A stretch of 64,000 nucleotides of DNA from Trametes villosa (taxonomy: Eukaryota > Basidiomycota > Agaricomycetes > Polyporales > Polyporaceae): NCBI GenBank assembly GCA_002964805.2, contig PUDQ02000079.1:310001-374000 (forward strand), written 5' to 3'. Under the pieces are notes generated by a model. That model ran no database searches, was not told the DNA's origin, and saw only the letters and a list, made by a program, of their open reading frames with translations. Made by a program: the position numbers and the translations under genes. This document shows positions 1 to 12,771 of this stretch, piece by piece. Every line of letters starts with the position of its first letter. Within the stretch, counting starts at the first letter, position 1.

Positions 1-515
1 AGCTGCCCCGTGTCGCCCATATCGGGCTCTGACACACTCTTTGCGAGCCACTGATCCTGCGGCCCCGACATGCGCCCAACCCTCGCTCCCCTTGGCCTCG
101 CCATCCACGCGGATCGGCGCATCTTGTAAATTCATGCCCTGGCTGCGCCCTGACAGCGGACATACGACGGCCCTCGTCATTGCCTTGCGGGACGCAGCGC
201 GCGGCACACACGCCCGCCACACTCGCCGGTGCCGGTGTTCTCGGGGCGCCCGCCTGTATGGGCGTTGGTGTGCGCAGGCGCCGGATCAATCGGCGGAGCC
301 ATTTCCCACATTGCCTCCGGCCCTGCCCCATTTGGCAGCCTGCGTGCCGGGCAATCGGCTTTGCCCCGGTCTCGCAAACAGCCGCAAACAGACGCGGGCA
401 CTCTACGCGACACGCGACGCGTCCTGCTGCTTTTCTCCCAACCACCACCTTGCCACCCGAGTCGCGCCCTTGCTGTCTTCTGTCTGTATTCGTATAGTCT
501 CTTGCTATCGAGAAA
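1..515. other. Region upstream of CHZ1, no gene recognised
   Basis: GC-rich sequence before the CHZ1 start. Several open frames overlap here on both strands, but none has a recognisable domain, and the longest are extensions or antisense shadows of CHZ1. It presumably contains the CHZ1 promoter and 5' leader. No clear TATA box was seen. Confidence 0.5.
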
Positions 516-1049
516 ATGTCTACCGACGCGACTGCCCCCTCGTACGTCTCGGTTGACTGCCATTGACGCGACTTGTCTCACTAGCGCGTACAGTTCCGCC
601 ACCGCCAACGGCGGCCACCCCGAGACCATTGCCTCCCCCGCGGGCAAGGGAAAGGGCAAGCTCGTGCAGGAGGACATCGCAGATGACGATGAGGACGATG
701 ATGAAGAAGAGGAGGAAGAGGAGGAGGAAGACGACGACATGGAGGTCAGTAACGCACTTCATCCTCTGGCACGTTCGTGCCGCATGTATGCTGCCGAACA
801 CGGCGAAGGAACGCGCATAACTGACCACGGCTGCTTTTTTGACGCGTTTGACGCGTGCAGGAGGACGACTACTCCGAGCTCGACACCGGTGCCATCATCA
901 ACACCGGCGGCCGCCGCACGCGCGGCGTGCGCGTCGACTACTCCTCTGCGGAGGCACTCGCCAAGGCCGGGCTCAAGCCCGAGGATGCTGCCGAGGACGA
1001 CGAGAACGAGGAGTCGTTCATCGCGAAGGACGATGAGATGCGCGACTGA
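516..1049 (+). CDS. CHZ1: Histone H2A.Z-specific chaperone CHZ1-like
   Basis: Three exons (516-541, 585-744, 861-1049) give a protein of about 124 residues. Both introns have good borders (GTACGT...CTAG and GTCAGT...GCAG) and the frame is kept. The middle is an uninterrupted Asp/Glu tract, followed by the conserved chaperone segment with Y-S-E-L-D-T, the GGRRTRG core and V-D-Y. That order of acidic tract then GRRTRG box is diagnostic of the CHZ domain, which binds H2A.Z-H2B dimers and delivers them for nucleosome exchange in the nucleus. The C-terminus is again acidic. The start is the first ATG that gives a continuous spliced frame. The assignment rests on motif recognition; the length fits the small fungal members of the family. 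Confidence 0.88.
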
Positions 1050-2028
1050 GCGCACACCGCGTCACTTCTGCTCCTCCAGGATCTGTTGCCCCTCCAAAAT
1101 GTCCACCGCTCATCACAGCACCGGACATAATCGTTAAGATCATGGGTGGCCACGAGGAAAGCAGGTGTTATAGTGCATGACGGGGAAGGATGTGGAGGAC
1201 TTGCTGGCTGTATTCTTTTGCTGTCGTCTTTGGCGGTCTGTTGTTGTGAACAGTATCCTAGCTCGCCGATGAATGTATAATTACGTCTTCCATGCTTTGT
1301 GCGCCATACTTGCAGTCAAGCTGGCGTGTTCAAGTTGTCCACATCTATCTGCATGCATTCAACATGAGACACGTACAGCGCTAGCGTGCTGCCTACATCC
1401 CGCATGCGCAGCTTCTGCGACTGGTTATATGCTTATATGCGTTCTGCAGCTTGTGCTGGCCCACCTGGACGGACAGCTCACACACGGGCCGAAGCTGGTC
1501 CTTCCCTTGGATATTCACGACCATGGCACAGAAGCAGCACGCAAAGCGGTTTCCGAAACCGAACCATCCCGTTATCCAAGTTTCAACTACGTACATGAGG
1601 TTTATGTAGATACGCAGCGTCAAGACGTGCACCGAACAGCACTACAACGTATACTCTTCGCAGGCCGCGCTCCACCAGACACGTCCATCCTCACCCACAC
1701 TCGAGCGCTCACCAACGATAGCACACGCAATTCGTCAACCCCGAAGGGGAGAACTGCGCACACCACGACGGGAGACAGCATCGAGCGCAAGCTCAGACGG
1801 ACGCACGGCAAAACACGGCCGCTCAGAAGCGACACCGTAGCGGGAAGGTGGGAGTAATGGGGGTAGGAGGCGGGGGTGATACGGCAGTCGGGAAAATATC
1901 TCTGGGAGATGATGGAGTCGATGAGAAAAGGAGACGAGATAGGGAGATTACTTGTCAATAAATAGGTGGTATGCGAGAGACGACGGTGAACCCAAGACGC
2001 GACGTGAAAACCCAACGTTGGCGGAGCT
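1050..2028. other. Intergenic region between convergent CHZ1 and HAC1-like genes
   Basis: About 980 nt between two 3' ends. Open frames here are short, lack recognisable motifs and have no plausible exon partners. It probably contains only 3' untranslated sequence. No tRNA, repeat or transposon signature was seen. Confidence 0.5.
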
Positions 2029-3329
2029 CTAGAAGACGCTCACGGACGAGGAACCCGCTGGGGCGCTGATCGCGCCCGCCAGGTCCCACCCGGACAGCTC
2101 GAGGTCGAGCGCCGACGGGAAGTCGCCCGCGGTCGCGCCGGCATCCGGAAGGGCGGCGTCCTGCTGGACCATCGGGAGCATGGCCAGCAATCTCTGCATC
2201 TCCACCTCACTCTCCCAGTCGATCTCCGGCAGCGCGCTCACTGCCGCCGCGGGGGCGGCGGCGGAGGGCGCCGGGGAGAGTTTGATTTCGGATGTCGACT
2301 GAGCGGGAGAGCGCGGCGCGACGGGAGCGGAGACAAGAGGCAGAGGAGCCTGCGACGACACGGGGGAAGGCGCGAGGATCTCGCGGAAGAGATCGTCCAT
2401 GGCGACTTCGTCGAGCGCGGGTGGTGGGACCTCGCCAATGTTGATGACCGGCGGGTATGAAGAGGTGAGGGGGGTATTGAGCTCCAGCTGGAGGCGATTC
2501 GACGAACATTCAGATCCACCCGCTGCTGGGGCGCCGATGATAAACGAGGGGCATCGGCGGTCGCCACCCGTGCTAGGTGGCGAGTGGAATCGAAGTCATC
2601 TGAATCAAAGAGGGTACTGGAGCTCGAAGAGTTGGAGGGTGCGGGGGAGATGGGGGAGTGGGGCACGAATACGGAGAGTGTAGACGTGGAGGGTTGACCT
2701 GACGTAACTGACGCGGAGGGGTTCGAGGAGGGGACGGAGGAACTCGATGGTGGTGGGACAGAGGGAAGGTTCAGGGGGAGACCGGAGGCGGCGAGCGCCT
2801 TCATGACGGCCTCCCAGCCTGCTTCGAGGGTCTTGACCCTCTGTCGGAGTTCCTCGTTTTCCCGTTCTCTAGCCCTGTCCTTCTCGCGCTCTTCGTCTTT
2901 CTGCTCGTGGGAATGGTGCGATACGGTGAGACCCATGCCGGCACGCAGCTGCCTGTTCTCCTCCTCGAGCTCCGAGACACGGCGCTCGAGATAGGAGAAC
3001 TGCGCCTTTCGGCGGTCGCGGGAGTTCTGGGCAGCGATGCGGTTGCGGTGTGCGCGTGCTTCCCTGCGCTCTTCGGGGGTAACGTCAGAGCGGGCACGCT
3101 TGCGCGGGGGACCTGGCAGTTCGGAGGTGTGGGAACTGGGCGACGGGGAGTCGAATGCGGGGGAGTCGGCGTGGTCCATGTCGGCGGCGCGTTTCATGAC
3201 TGGGTCGTGGATCGTGGCGGGATGGTACGTGGAGAGAGCAGGAGAGGAAGAGACTGGTCTTGTAGGAGAGGCAGACTGCGGAAGGAGGAGCGGCGTACGT
3301 GGTGGTCGATGGAGAAGCGGTGTGGACAC
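2029..3329 (-). CDS. HAC1: HAC1/XBP1-type bZIP transcription factor (unfolded protein response)
   Basis: The first frame (3329 down to 2558) encodes a proline/serine-rich N-terminus and a bZIP domain: basic region about residues 86-112 with RNRIAAQNSRDRRKAQ, then a leucine zipper from about 113. The N-x2-A-A-Q-x-S/T-R-D-R-K/R basic signature is that of the Hac1/Xbp1/Cib1/Hxl1 group rather than of generic bZIPs. Unspliced, this frame runs to 2238 (363 residues) through low-complexity sequence. A second open frame (to 2029) holds an acidic, aromatic-containing segment (MDDLFREIL, then E-I-D-W) that resembles a transactivation domain. Removing 2526-2557 (32 nt) joins the two in frame and gives 422 residues. 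The start may instead be the Met at 3197 (MKRAADMD). The gene is divergent from Rpp21, with 136 bp between start codons. It is likely controlled post-transcriptionally by Ire1. Family assignment is strong; the splice is inferred. Confidence 0.82.
2526..2557 (-). other. Predicted unconventional (Ire1-type) 32-nt mRNA intron in HAC1
   Basis: Read on the minus strand, both borders match the CNG|CNGN consensus cut by Ire1: CCG|CCGA at the 5' side (plus 2554-2560) and CAG|CAGC at the 3' side (plus 2522-2528). The 3' motif is exactly the seven-base loop of a CCC/GGG hairpin. The 5' motif is less clearly looped. An inverted repeat CCGATG/CATCGG (2534-2539 and 2552-2557) lies inside the intron. There is no GT...AG pair that would shift the frame correctly: the nearest GT-AG choices remove 42 or 45 nt and keep the first frame. 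Excision of 32 nt shifts into the frame with the acidic C-terminal domain. Confidence 0.68.
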
Positions 3330-3465
3330 GTATGAGACACGTATCCTCCTCTGTTGTCGGCTGTTTATTCTTCCTTCCTTCTCTGGCCGCTCCTCCTCTC
3401 ACGACCCGGCGCAGCACTCGAACTGCCCCCGAACTCCGTCCGTCTTTGCTCCGCTACGGCGCAGC

Positions 3466-4269
3466 ATGGGCAAGAAAAACAAGGATCAGGAGCCCGTCGC
3501 GAGCCTGAACGGTGTGGCGAACAGAGACATCATCCAGCGCATCAACTTTCTCTACCAGGCCAGCACGTACCTCAGCTCGATCTCTCAAGCGCTCCATACC
3601 AGCTCGGAGGATGTAAAACCTGAGAAAACGACACCCCTTCTAAAAGGCCAATCCAAGAAAAAGCAGAAGCTTAGACACCCTCGTAATACCGCAGAACTCT
3701 CCAGGAGCTATGTCGGTACCATGCGCACCGTCGGCCAGAAATCGATGGTCAGAATGTAGGACCGAGTCCGGTCAAGTTCTCATCATCTGCTTAATCTCTC
3801 TGCAGGGACCCATCGCTGAAGCGGACGCTTTGCAAGGGCTGTGATACTCTTTTGCTCCCTGGCTCGACGGCCGCCGTACGCGTTAAGCGTACGTATTATT
3901 ATCCGCTATACACAATTTGCATTAACGTCCGTACCTACAGCGATGCGATCTCATGGGCAGGCAGTGGTGTACACCTGCTTGACATGCAAGACTTCTCGTC
4001 GCATACCCGCCCCTCCTGTGCTCGACCCCGCTGAACCTACGCAGGAGGTCGCTGCCCCCGCTGCCTCCGTTCCTAGCTCCAGCACAGGCACAGAGCAAGG
4101 GTCGGCGATGGATGTGGACTCCCCACCCGCGACTCAGCTCAACCGCAGGCCGAAAAACAAGCGGCGACGCAAAGAGGTCAAGCCTCGGATCCCACCGCTA
4201 TTTGAGCGCAAAGGCCATGTCGTATTCCGAGGCAACGAACGGCTGCAGGACGAGGCGCCAGCAGTCTAA
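3466..4269 (+). CDS. Ribonuclease P/MRP subunit Rpr2/Rpp21/Snm1 family
   Basis: Three exons (3466-3755, 3806-3888, 3941-4269). The N-terminal helical part (R-D-I-I-Q-R-I-N-F-L-Y-Q-A) and the segment ending MRTVGQKSMVRMDPSLKR match the Rpr2/Rpp21 family. They are followed by a split zinc ribbon, C-K-G-C in exon 2 and C-L-T-C in exon 3, with an intron between the two knuckles. The protein would be a component of nuclear RNase P and possibly RNase MRP, which mature tRNA and rRNA precursors. The C-terminal third is Pro/Ser-rich, with a basic KNKRRRKEVK stretch suited to RNA or nuclear localisation. It is divergent from the HAC1-like gene over 136 bp. Confidence 0.85.
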
Positions 4270-4312
4270 GTTCGACATGCCTCTGTACGCGCAGGTACGA
4301 GATCCAACCCAG

Positions 4313-6994
4313 TCAAACATCCGCCAGAATCCGTACCAATATCTCCTTCACGCTCTTCCGATCCCACCCCATCGTTCCTCCCATCCCATCCAACTGAGGA
4401 CTCCCATCCACCACTCCAAACGTCGCCGTCACAGCCGCGCTCCCCTCCGGCGGTACCGCCGGCCACATCACGCTCCCGAGTACCTCGTCGTCAGGCCCGT
4501 CGCGCGCCCTCAAGCGGTGCGACACCGCGCGCGGGAACACCCTCGCGACGTCCTCCTCCGACACGTCCCACACCTCCGGCCATGCGCGCGCCATGGCCAA
4601 CGCCTGCGCCTCTGGCGGGCTCGCCTCGCTCTCGAGGTCGGAGTACGCATCCGAGCGCGTGCTCCCGCCGTCCGAGCGCTCTCCGCCGACGCGCACGCGC
4701 ACGCCCTCCATGCCTGCGAACTCGGCGGACCCGGACTCTTCCTCTTTGTGTCGCCTGCTGCGCGAGAGGCTCTCGACGCTGCGCCACCCATCCTCCGTCC
4801 AGCTTGCGTCGTCAAAGCTCTCCGCCGCGGCCGTGTCTCTGTCGCCCAGCCCCGCCTCCTGCGAGATCAACGTCGCCCCGACCGTGTCCCCGTTCAGGAC
4901 CCGGAACGCACGCGCGAGTGCCTCTGCGTCGGCATGTGCACGCTGCGTGAGCAGCGCTCCGTCAATCATGGGATGGTGCCGCGTCGCCGCGAAAAGGTCG
5001 AGCAGATACATCTCGAGCGACGCATGCAGCGATGCGTACGGCAGGGGCTGCGGCGGCAGGGGCGAGACGGGGTATATCGGCAGAGTGGCGTGCACAGACG
5101 GGTAGAAGATCGGGCCGGTGGTGGGGTACGGTCGTGCCAGCATACGGAGCTCAGCCAGCTCGGATGCGGACAGCACGGGAGGAAGCTGCGGCGTAGGCGC
5201 GGGCAGAGGCGCTGGGCGGCGTGCGGGGGAATGGGACGGGTTCGGGAAAGGGTAGAACGAGTGGACGGAGTGCGGCAGGGCGAGGGGCGAGGCCATCGGC
5301 GTTCCGCGTGGGGTGGGTGTATGCGCCGCGCGGTAGGCGAGGTAGTGCTGTCGTACAGCGGCGGGTAATGAGATGTCTGCGCTCATCGAGAATTTGTCGA
5401 GCTGCGCAATGTCGATATGAGCCTCTGGTCTGGACCATGACGAAGAGAACATACCAGGCCGCGTTGAATCGGAGGCCGCTCGTGCGGGTCCCATTTGCAC
5501 ACGTATACCATTACAAAACCGTCGGGCAGATTCCACGTCCCATCCTCCGCGTCCGCTTCGGTCTCTCGCTCCGTGCTATCCCCCTCCTCGCCGCCCCGTC
5601 CATCCACAATAAGCCGCCGCTCCGCAAGCACCCTCATTAAGGCCCGCTGCGCAGGCAGCGTAGTGTGCTCCAGCCCAGACACCACGACAGCCTTTGGCAT
5701 TGCCGTCGGAACCTGGCCAGAGTCGCTGGCCCGTTCGCTGACAGGCGTGCTCTTCTGCGGCCGCAAGCTGTCAGGCGACGTCGTGACAGCCGGCGTTGGC
5801 GCAGGGGTCTCCTGCGACTCCTGCCCGCCGGGGAGCGTAAAGAGGGACGAGAGCGGCAGCGGGTCCGTTCGGAGCCGGTGTGCACTTGGACGAGCCCTAG
5901 AAGACCCTCGCGACCGCATCGTCGAGGCGGGCGTATGATTCGACAGCAACGGGCGTCTGGACGACGCCAGGGAAGACCCGTCAAAGTACCGCTCCTCATC
6001 TTCCCCCTCGGTGCTGGGCGCAGCGGGATAGGACGCCGAACGGTGAGGTGCATGCGCCGTGCTCCGCGGACTCTTCGTCTGTCCAGCGAGCGAGATCGTC
6101 CCAGACCGTGGGGTCGCGTCAACGCTTACCCCCGAGCGCGGGCGCGGCGTGCTGCTGCGGTGGGAAGAGTGTGCGGCACGTCGGAAGAAGAGCGCGCGAA
6201 GGAACGCGTCTGGATCGTCCGTCGCGGGTGCATGGGAGGATGTGAGCGTGGCTCCTGTCGAGCGGCGCCGTTGCTGGCGGGGCGGCTGGTCGGTTCGTGG
6301 GCCGATCTTGTGCTTGTGCGTAGAAATGCCGAGGATGTGTTGGAGGGTCTGTGGAAGTATCGCCGGTCAGTATTCGCGAGTGACATTAATCAAACTGGAC
6401 CATATGGTGGACAGTGGTTCTATGCTATTCGCGGTGAATGAGGGTTGAAGGAAGTGCTCTATTACATCCGTAGCCCGGTGGGATGGGGTCTCTCGTGAGC
6501 CACAGAACAGCAATAAAACATTCGCACATCCCTGCGTGCTGACGATGTGCAGCATAGAAGCGTGCCGTCAAATTGAACTTCATGAGTGCTTCACAATACC
6601 ACGACCGGGGGAGTTCGCGCGAGAACGCGTCGCACGGCGCAACAACTACCGCCGCACCGCGACGTCTGCTTAGCATGCGGCAAGGTAGCATTGCGCCAAA
6701 CGACCGCGGGGGGAAGTGCAAGAACGCGTTGATCACAAGCAGCGAATCCGAACGCGCGAACGGACTCACCAGCGCAACAAGGTTCACCACAAGCCCGACA
6801 TCCTCTTCTCGCGTCCGCAGGATCAAATGTAGCCCAGGTCGGACGCTGCTGTCGTACGCCTGCTTCGCGCTCACACTCGGGGACCGCGGCTGGGCAATCA
6901 GGCAGAGGAGAAGCGATTGGAGGATGACATGGTCGAGGGGAAGGTCGGGGTGTGCTGCGTGCGCGCGCGCGAAGAGGTCCGGGAGGTAGTCCAT
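4313..6994 (-). CDS. Conserved protein, possibly a degenerate AAA+/Mg-chelatase-like protein
   Basis: Three exons (6994-6770, 6348-5455, 5401-4313) give 735 residues in a continuous frame. Intron 1 is unusually long (421 nt) but has a GTGAGT donor and a CTGAC branch point before CACAG. The N-terminus (MDYLPDLFARAH) has a segment with REEDVGLVVNLV followed by a G-I-S-T-H-K-H-K-I-G-P stretch. The middle is low-complexity Ser/Arg. A more ordered block follows (A-V-V-V-S-G-L-E-H, L-P-A-Q-R-A-L-M-R-V-L, W-N-L-P-D-G-F-V-M-V-Y-V, then L-L-D-K-F-S-M-S-A-D-I-S-L-P). It resembles the Walker B to sensor region of magnesium-chelatase-type ATPases, but no GxxxxGK Walker A is present. I do not recognise the protein with certainty. 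The C-terminal half is rich in Pro, Glu and Ser. Gene model confidence is higher than functional confidence. Confidence 0.6.
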
Positions 6995-7564
6995 GGTGCC
7001 CGGCTGCGCCTTGGAGCTGGAAAACGACGGCACATGCTGCATCGCTGAGCTAATGCCAGGATCAAGTTCTCCTAATCAGCACTCGCGTTCACCAGAATTC
7101 CGGGGCAGAGGGTGGCTGGGAGACGGAGGTGTGGAAGTATCGGACGTGCTTCAAGGCCGGTCTGCCAGGGCGAGCACTTCCGTCGTCTTAGAGCAGTATA
7201 TTTCGAGTCTTCCCCCCAAGAGTTACAGCAGTCCAGATCAGCCTATGGTCAACTCGCGGCAGTTGGGAGGAGAATGGGATGCAAGCAAGGTCAAGGAGGA
7301 GCTCGTCGTTCTGGACAAGCTTGTGCAGCTCGGTTAGGGCCTCCCATCGGGCCGATTCACCGACTACCCAATAAAGCTAAGGTTAGGGCCTGCTGAGGCT
7401 GCCCTCGGAAATCTCCTCAAGACTCAAGGGTGTCCACAACTTCCTCTTGAACCATATCGAAGACCCGAGGTCTCTAGGGGAGCATGAATTTTCAACACGA
7501 GTAGGTGAATGATTATCACTGATGCCAAAGTGCGCGGTCTACAATATGTCAACTACCCGAACAC
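6995..7564. other. Intergenic region, no gene recognised
   Basis: 570 nt between the start of the preceding minus-strand gene and the stop codon of the old yellow enzyme gene. Open frames are short and have no recognisable content. It likely holds the promoter of the upstream gene and the 3' untranslated region of the oxidoreductase gene. Confidence 0.5.
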
Positions 7565-8994
<1,430 letters not shown>

Positions 8995-11900
8995 GGTACG
9001 AAGGTGGAGGTTTAGGTGGTGAGGAAGTCTGGGAGGAAGGAGCGGGAGGGTGGCCTTTTTATTCAGGCCGTGCTGGATACCTTGGGAGAACGATCGGCGG
9101 GTGACTGAGGCCAGGCCGCGGCTGACTGCCAGTGCGGGAAGCGAGGAGCGACCGAGCATGTTGAGGTTTGTGGGTAGATGAAGACCCGGGCGACGCGTCC
9201 TCTGTTCTTATTAAGAGCGTTACAGATTCCTTCGCGAGCGTATGCCCGGCCAAGTGGTATCGACGCGTTTCCCGAGGCCATCGGCAATCGTTCTCGGTCC
9301 CTAGGTAGATGGATACTCGCAACAGTGGTCTCGTTTTGAATGGAGGCCGTTGGGACGCGTATGTTGCCGCGACGTTCTGTTGAGTGACGCCGGGACTATA
9401 GCTTATCTACCATTTCAGTAAGCATGACATACGGTGCGTAAAGGTCGATGGGTCACCAAGCACACACGGGTAAGCTGGATAGAGCTTGCGCGGAAGCGGA
9501 CGCGTCGCGGAACTCCTTCCAAACCTGAACGATTTTTCCACAGCGCCGGCAGCACCGCTTTCTGCGATATCTCCTTCTGGGTCAAGAAACTGAGAAGGCC
9601 ATGGCACTGTCCTCGCCATCGTTACAGAACGTATCAATGAACATAGGGCGGGTAGTAGCTGGCAACATGCTTGTAGGGTAGACTATCTGTTACTAAGATG
9701 TCAGCCCGTCAATATCAACTTGCAGGGTGAATCTGGATAGTACTTATGGCGCACCGCTAGCTGTTCTTGGCACCTGGCTGTTCCAGATCGTCATCCGTCG
9801 ACATCTCCCAGGCCGCCGCTCAAGTCGGTTGCCCGCGTGGATGAACGCCCCAGTGCTGCCGGCGGGACGACTTGTTCGCATCCCGGAAGTCGGGATACTG
9901 CGCATTCCCCGATGTGTATCCCGATTAGGGCGGGGTTACCCGTTTGGGTATACCGAGGTCGGGGAGGTAGGTTGAGCCCAAGTTGTACAAGAGTCTAGCG
10001 GCAGGTCGTCGCTGGATAGCCCGATGAGTACCAACATCATGCTATAGAATTCGAGAAAGACGGATCAGAAGAGGAGTGGAGAAAGAGAATGCCCAAATTA
10101 ACCTAGACAGTGCACCTCTCATTGTCTTCAGCACCGGAATCGACTCTTCAAGTTCAAAGCTTCGCGGGCCATGCGAGTGCACACCAAGGCAACCCAGCGA
10201 CGTCCAACCCTCTTCAACTCTCTCATCCATGGCGCGCAGGTGGAGCACGAGCCAGTTTACCTCCACTCCGCGCATCCCGGAGTCCGTAAAGTCTCGGCGG
10301 GTGTACCGCTGCCACAATGTCACGACAGTGCACCGGCTCGCCCGCCGTCCGACGCCAAAGCCTGTCAAAGCCCGAGCTTCTAGCGTCGCCCCCTCGGCTT
10401 CTGACCTTCGGCGCCCACACCTCGTGAAGATCCCAGCCCGCACGGCTCCCGAGCGCACGTCGCAGCCGCCCGCGTCCGAGGGCGCGCCGCTCGTGCTGGG
10501 ACCTCCTTGATAGTGGCGCGGTTTCAGGCCGCCGTTTTGGGCGCGCCGGTCGCCCATAGTGGCACACAAGAGGCGCCACGCCGCGTTCAGACGGCAGCAA
10601 TCAGGGACTGCGAGCGATTCTGGGTTAGTGCATGCTAGAGTGACCAAGGAACGGCCGATCGAGGACAGAAATGATGGAGACCGCCGTGGAATTGCTCCGA
10701 CTCGAGCCTCAGGGCATGTGGGTGCGAGCATGATGCTCTGGGAAGGCGCAGTGTCAATCGGACGTCGGGGCGTGCTATGTGCTGCGCCATCGATGGCAGG
10801 ACGCCGAGCACGTACTATTGTGCTCATGGCGTACCATGGGCAGATACCTGTGACTGTCCGGAGATGATGGGGCGCGATGATGTCCCGTCAACTGCGGGCG
10901 CGTGAAAGACGTCGCTGTGTCGACGGTCGAGCGTGGACCATCGGAAGCCTGTCGCGTCGGGGGATCCGGATACGACTGTGAAGTGCGCACAATGGAGCGC
11001 GAGGATATCTGATTTTATTGTGGGGTGCGTACGTGAACATGCACGAGGCCTCGGGGAGCGACCGGGCGGCGGGCGCGTGCATCTGTTGCGGCGCGCACGA
11101 CACGCTCACGTCACAGATGCTCGTCCGCCGACGTGTGCATGACACTGACAGCCTGGGGGCGGATCATACGCAGCTCTGTTCGAGGGCGTGACGCCTTGAA
11201 AGTTGCATGGGCTCCGGCGGGTCGCGCTGTGGGTGGGTCAGCGCTCGCAGTCAGGCTCACCTCACAGTGAGATATTTCTTTAGCCGTGGCCTGGCGGTGA
11301 TGCCATGAGGCATTGGGGGTGTGAAAGTGGCCGGAGCGTCCGGAGGCGCAGTATGGAGCTGGAGAGACGGTTGTCGTGCTCGGCGCGTCGAGCAGGAACA
11401 GCCAGGTCCCGGTAAATGTCAGAGCTTGTCTGCTGTTCTGCCCGAGTTTTACCGTCGCCACTCAAGGCACTGGGGTCGCCCCACAGCGTTCCTGAGGTTC
11501 ATTGCGAGACGAAGCTCCGGGGAGAGGAGGCGTTCGGCCCGCATGATGGCGTCGAGTCGAGACTTGTCGCAAGCGAGGTGCACTGCCTATTGACTCGAGT
11601 GATCCGAGTGAAAGTGGAGGTCGGATGGATGCCGTTATCAGAAAGCGCTGCGAGCGAGGTGCAAAAGGAGGAGGCCGGGGCGCGGCGTGCGCCGCATGCA
11701 GGCGCGATAATCGATGTCAGAACGCGCCGTGGTGGACGAGAGCAAGAGCGAAGCGCGAGGAGATGTCAAGAAGGTGATGCGGGCCGTCCTGCAGGCGTCT
11801 GTGCGGCGTAGTCAGCGAGAATGCGGCACCGGGCGTCAGAAAGATGGTGGAGGTGCCAAGGGGCTGATACATGCAGCTCAGACAGCGGTGGGCTGACTTA

Positions 11901-12771
11901 GTCCGCTCTGGATATATCGATGGCGAGTTCGCAGAGGACATGGTGGTTGTCGTCAAGCAGTCGGGCTCGGTGGGCGGACCGGCGGGAGGAGAGCGCCGGG
12001 GACGGTACGATCTGCATCTGGGGAGATGGATCGGGAAGGCGTTTGCCTTTTTGATGAGCGCGGCGTGATTGGCCAGTGCGGGTGATGGGGAGGCGACTGC
12101 CCTTTTCCTCCGTCTCCTCCTGGAGATCGTCCCAAGCCGGTCACTTTCGCTCGCTAGGCCATATCCGCGCCGCCGTTGCCACGCTCAACCCACCACACGC
12201 CCAGCGATGCCTCCCGGGAAGCTGAGAATCGTTCGGCGCGGGGAGCTCCAGGGCCCGAAGCACATGTAGCAAACATAGCACGGACGGACGCTCGGCGAAA
12301 GCGTCGACAGCGTGCGCACGGCGGCAGCATCACGGACACGGCGCAGGTCGACATGGTAATCGTTCCCTATTCCGCTGATTGGGACGCGTCCTGCACCAAT
12401 TGCGGACGAGAGCAGCGTATCAAGATTTAAATGTACAGCCCGCCGTTCCCTGCCTCGCGGCCCTCCTGGCGCTCTCAGGAAGCCGTCCTGACCCTGTGAC
12501 GCGCGCCTTCTCCTATATTTCAGTCCTCCCGCGCCTCTCGCTTCGCCTTTTCCCCTCGCCGACGCTGGTTCTCGCTTGGGATTGTTTCTCCTCCGTCTCA
12601 GCGGCTCACTGCTCGCCATCCTCCTCCGCGCTGGCCGACCCCGGACTGCGCGAGCCTGCACGAGGACACCCCTCTCCCTGACCAGCTGCGTTCGCGCGAG
12701 GAGCGGCCGTCCGCTGTGTGAAGACACCCACCACCTATTCTCCGCCGACACCGGACCGCTATCCTACATGC
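8995..12771. other. 3.8-kb region without a recognisable gene
   Basis: No open frame here shows a known domain or joins by plausible splice sites into a long protein, and both strands give only short fragments. It separates the start of the old yellow enzyme gene from the start of a large membrane-protein gene, so it would hold both promoters. A TATATT-like box lies near 12514-12519, about 255 nt before the membrane-protein ATG. I saw no clear terminal repeats. A long regulatory region, an upstream exon of the membrane protein, or a non-coding RNA cannot be excluded. Confidence 0.45.

Noticed and set aside
177..740. Minus-strand frame starting with a run of 20 serines
   Set aside because: The serine run is the reverse reading of the CHZ1 acidic (GAG/GAC) tract.
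2238..2557. Continuation of the HAC1 bZIP frame to a 363-residue protein as the only product
   Set aside because: The tail beyond 2557 is low-complexity and lacks the acidic segment present in the other frame. It is better seen as the unspliced-mRNA product.
10042..12751. Several 60-260-residue frames as candidate genes
   Set aside because: No recognisable motifs, no convincing splice partners, and Arg/Ser/Pro-biased composition typical of random frames in GC-rich DNA.
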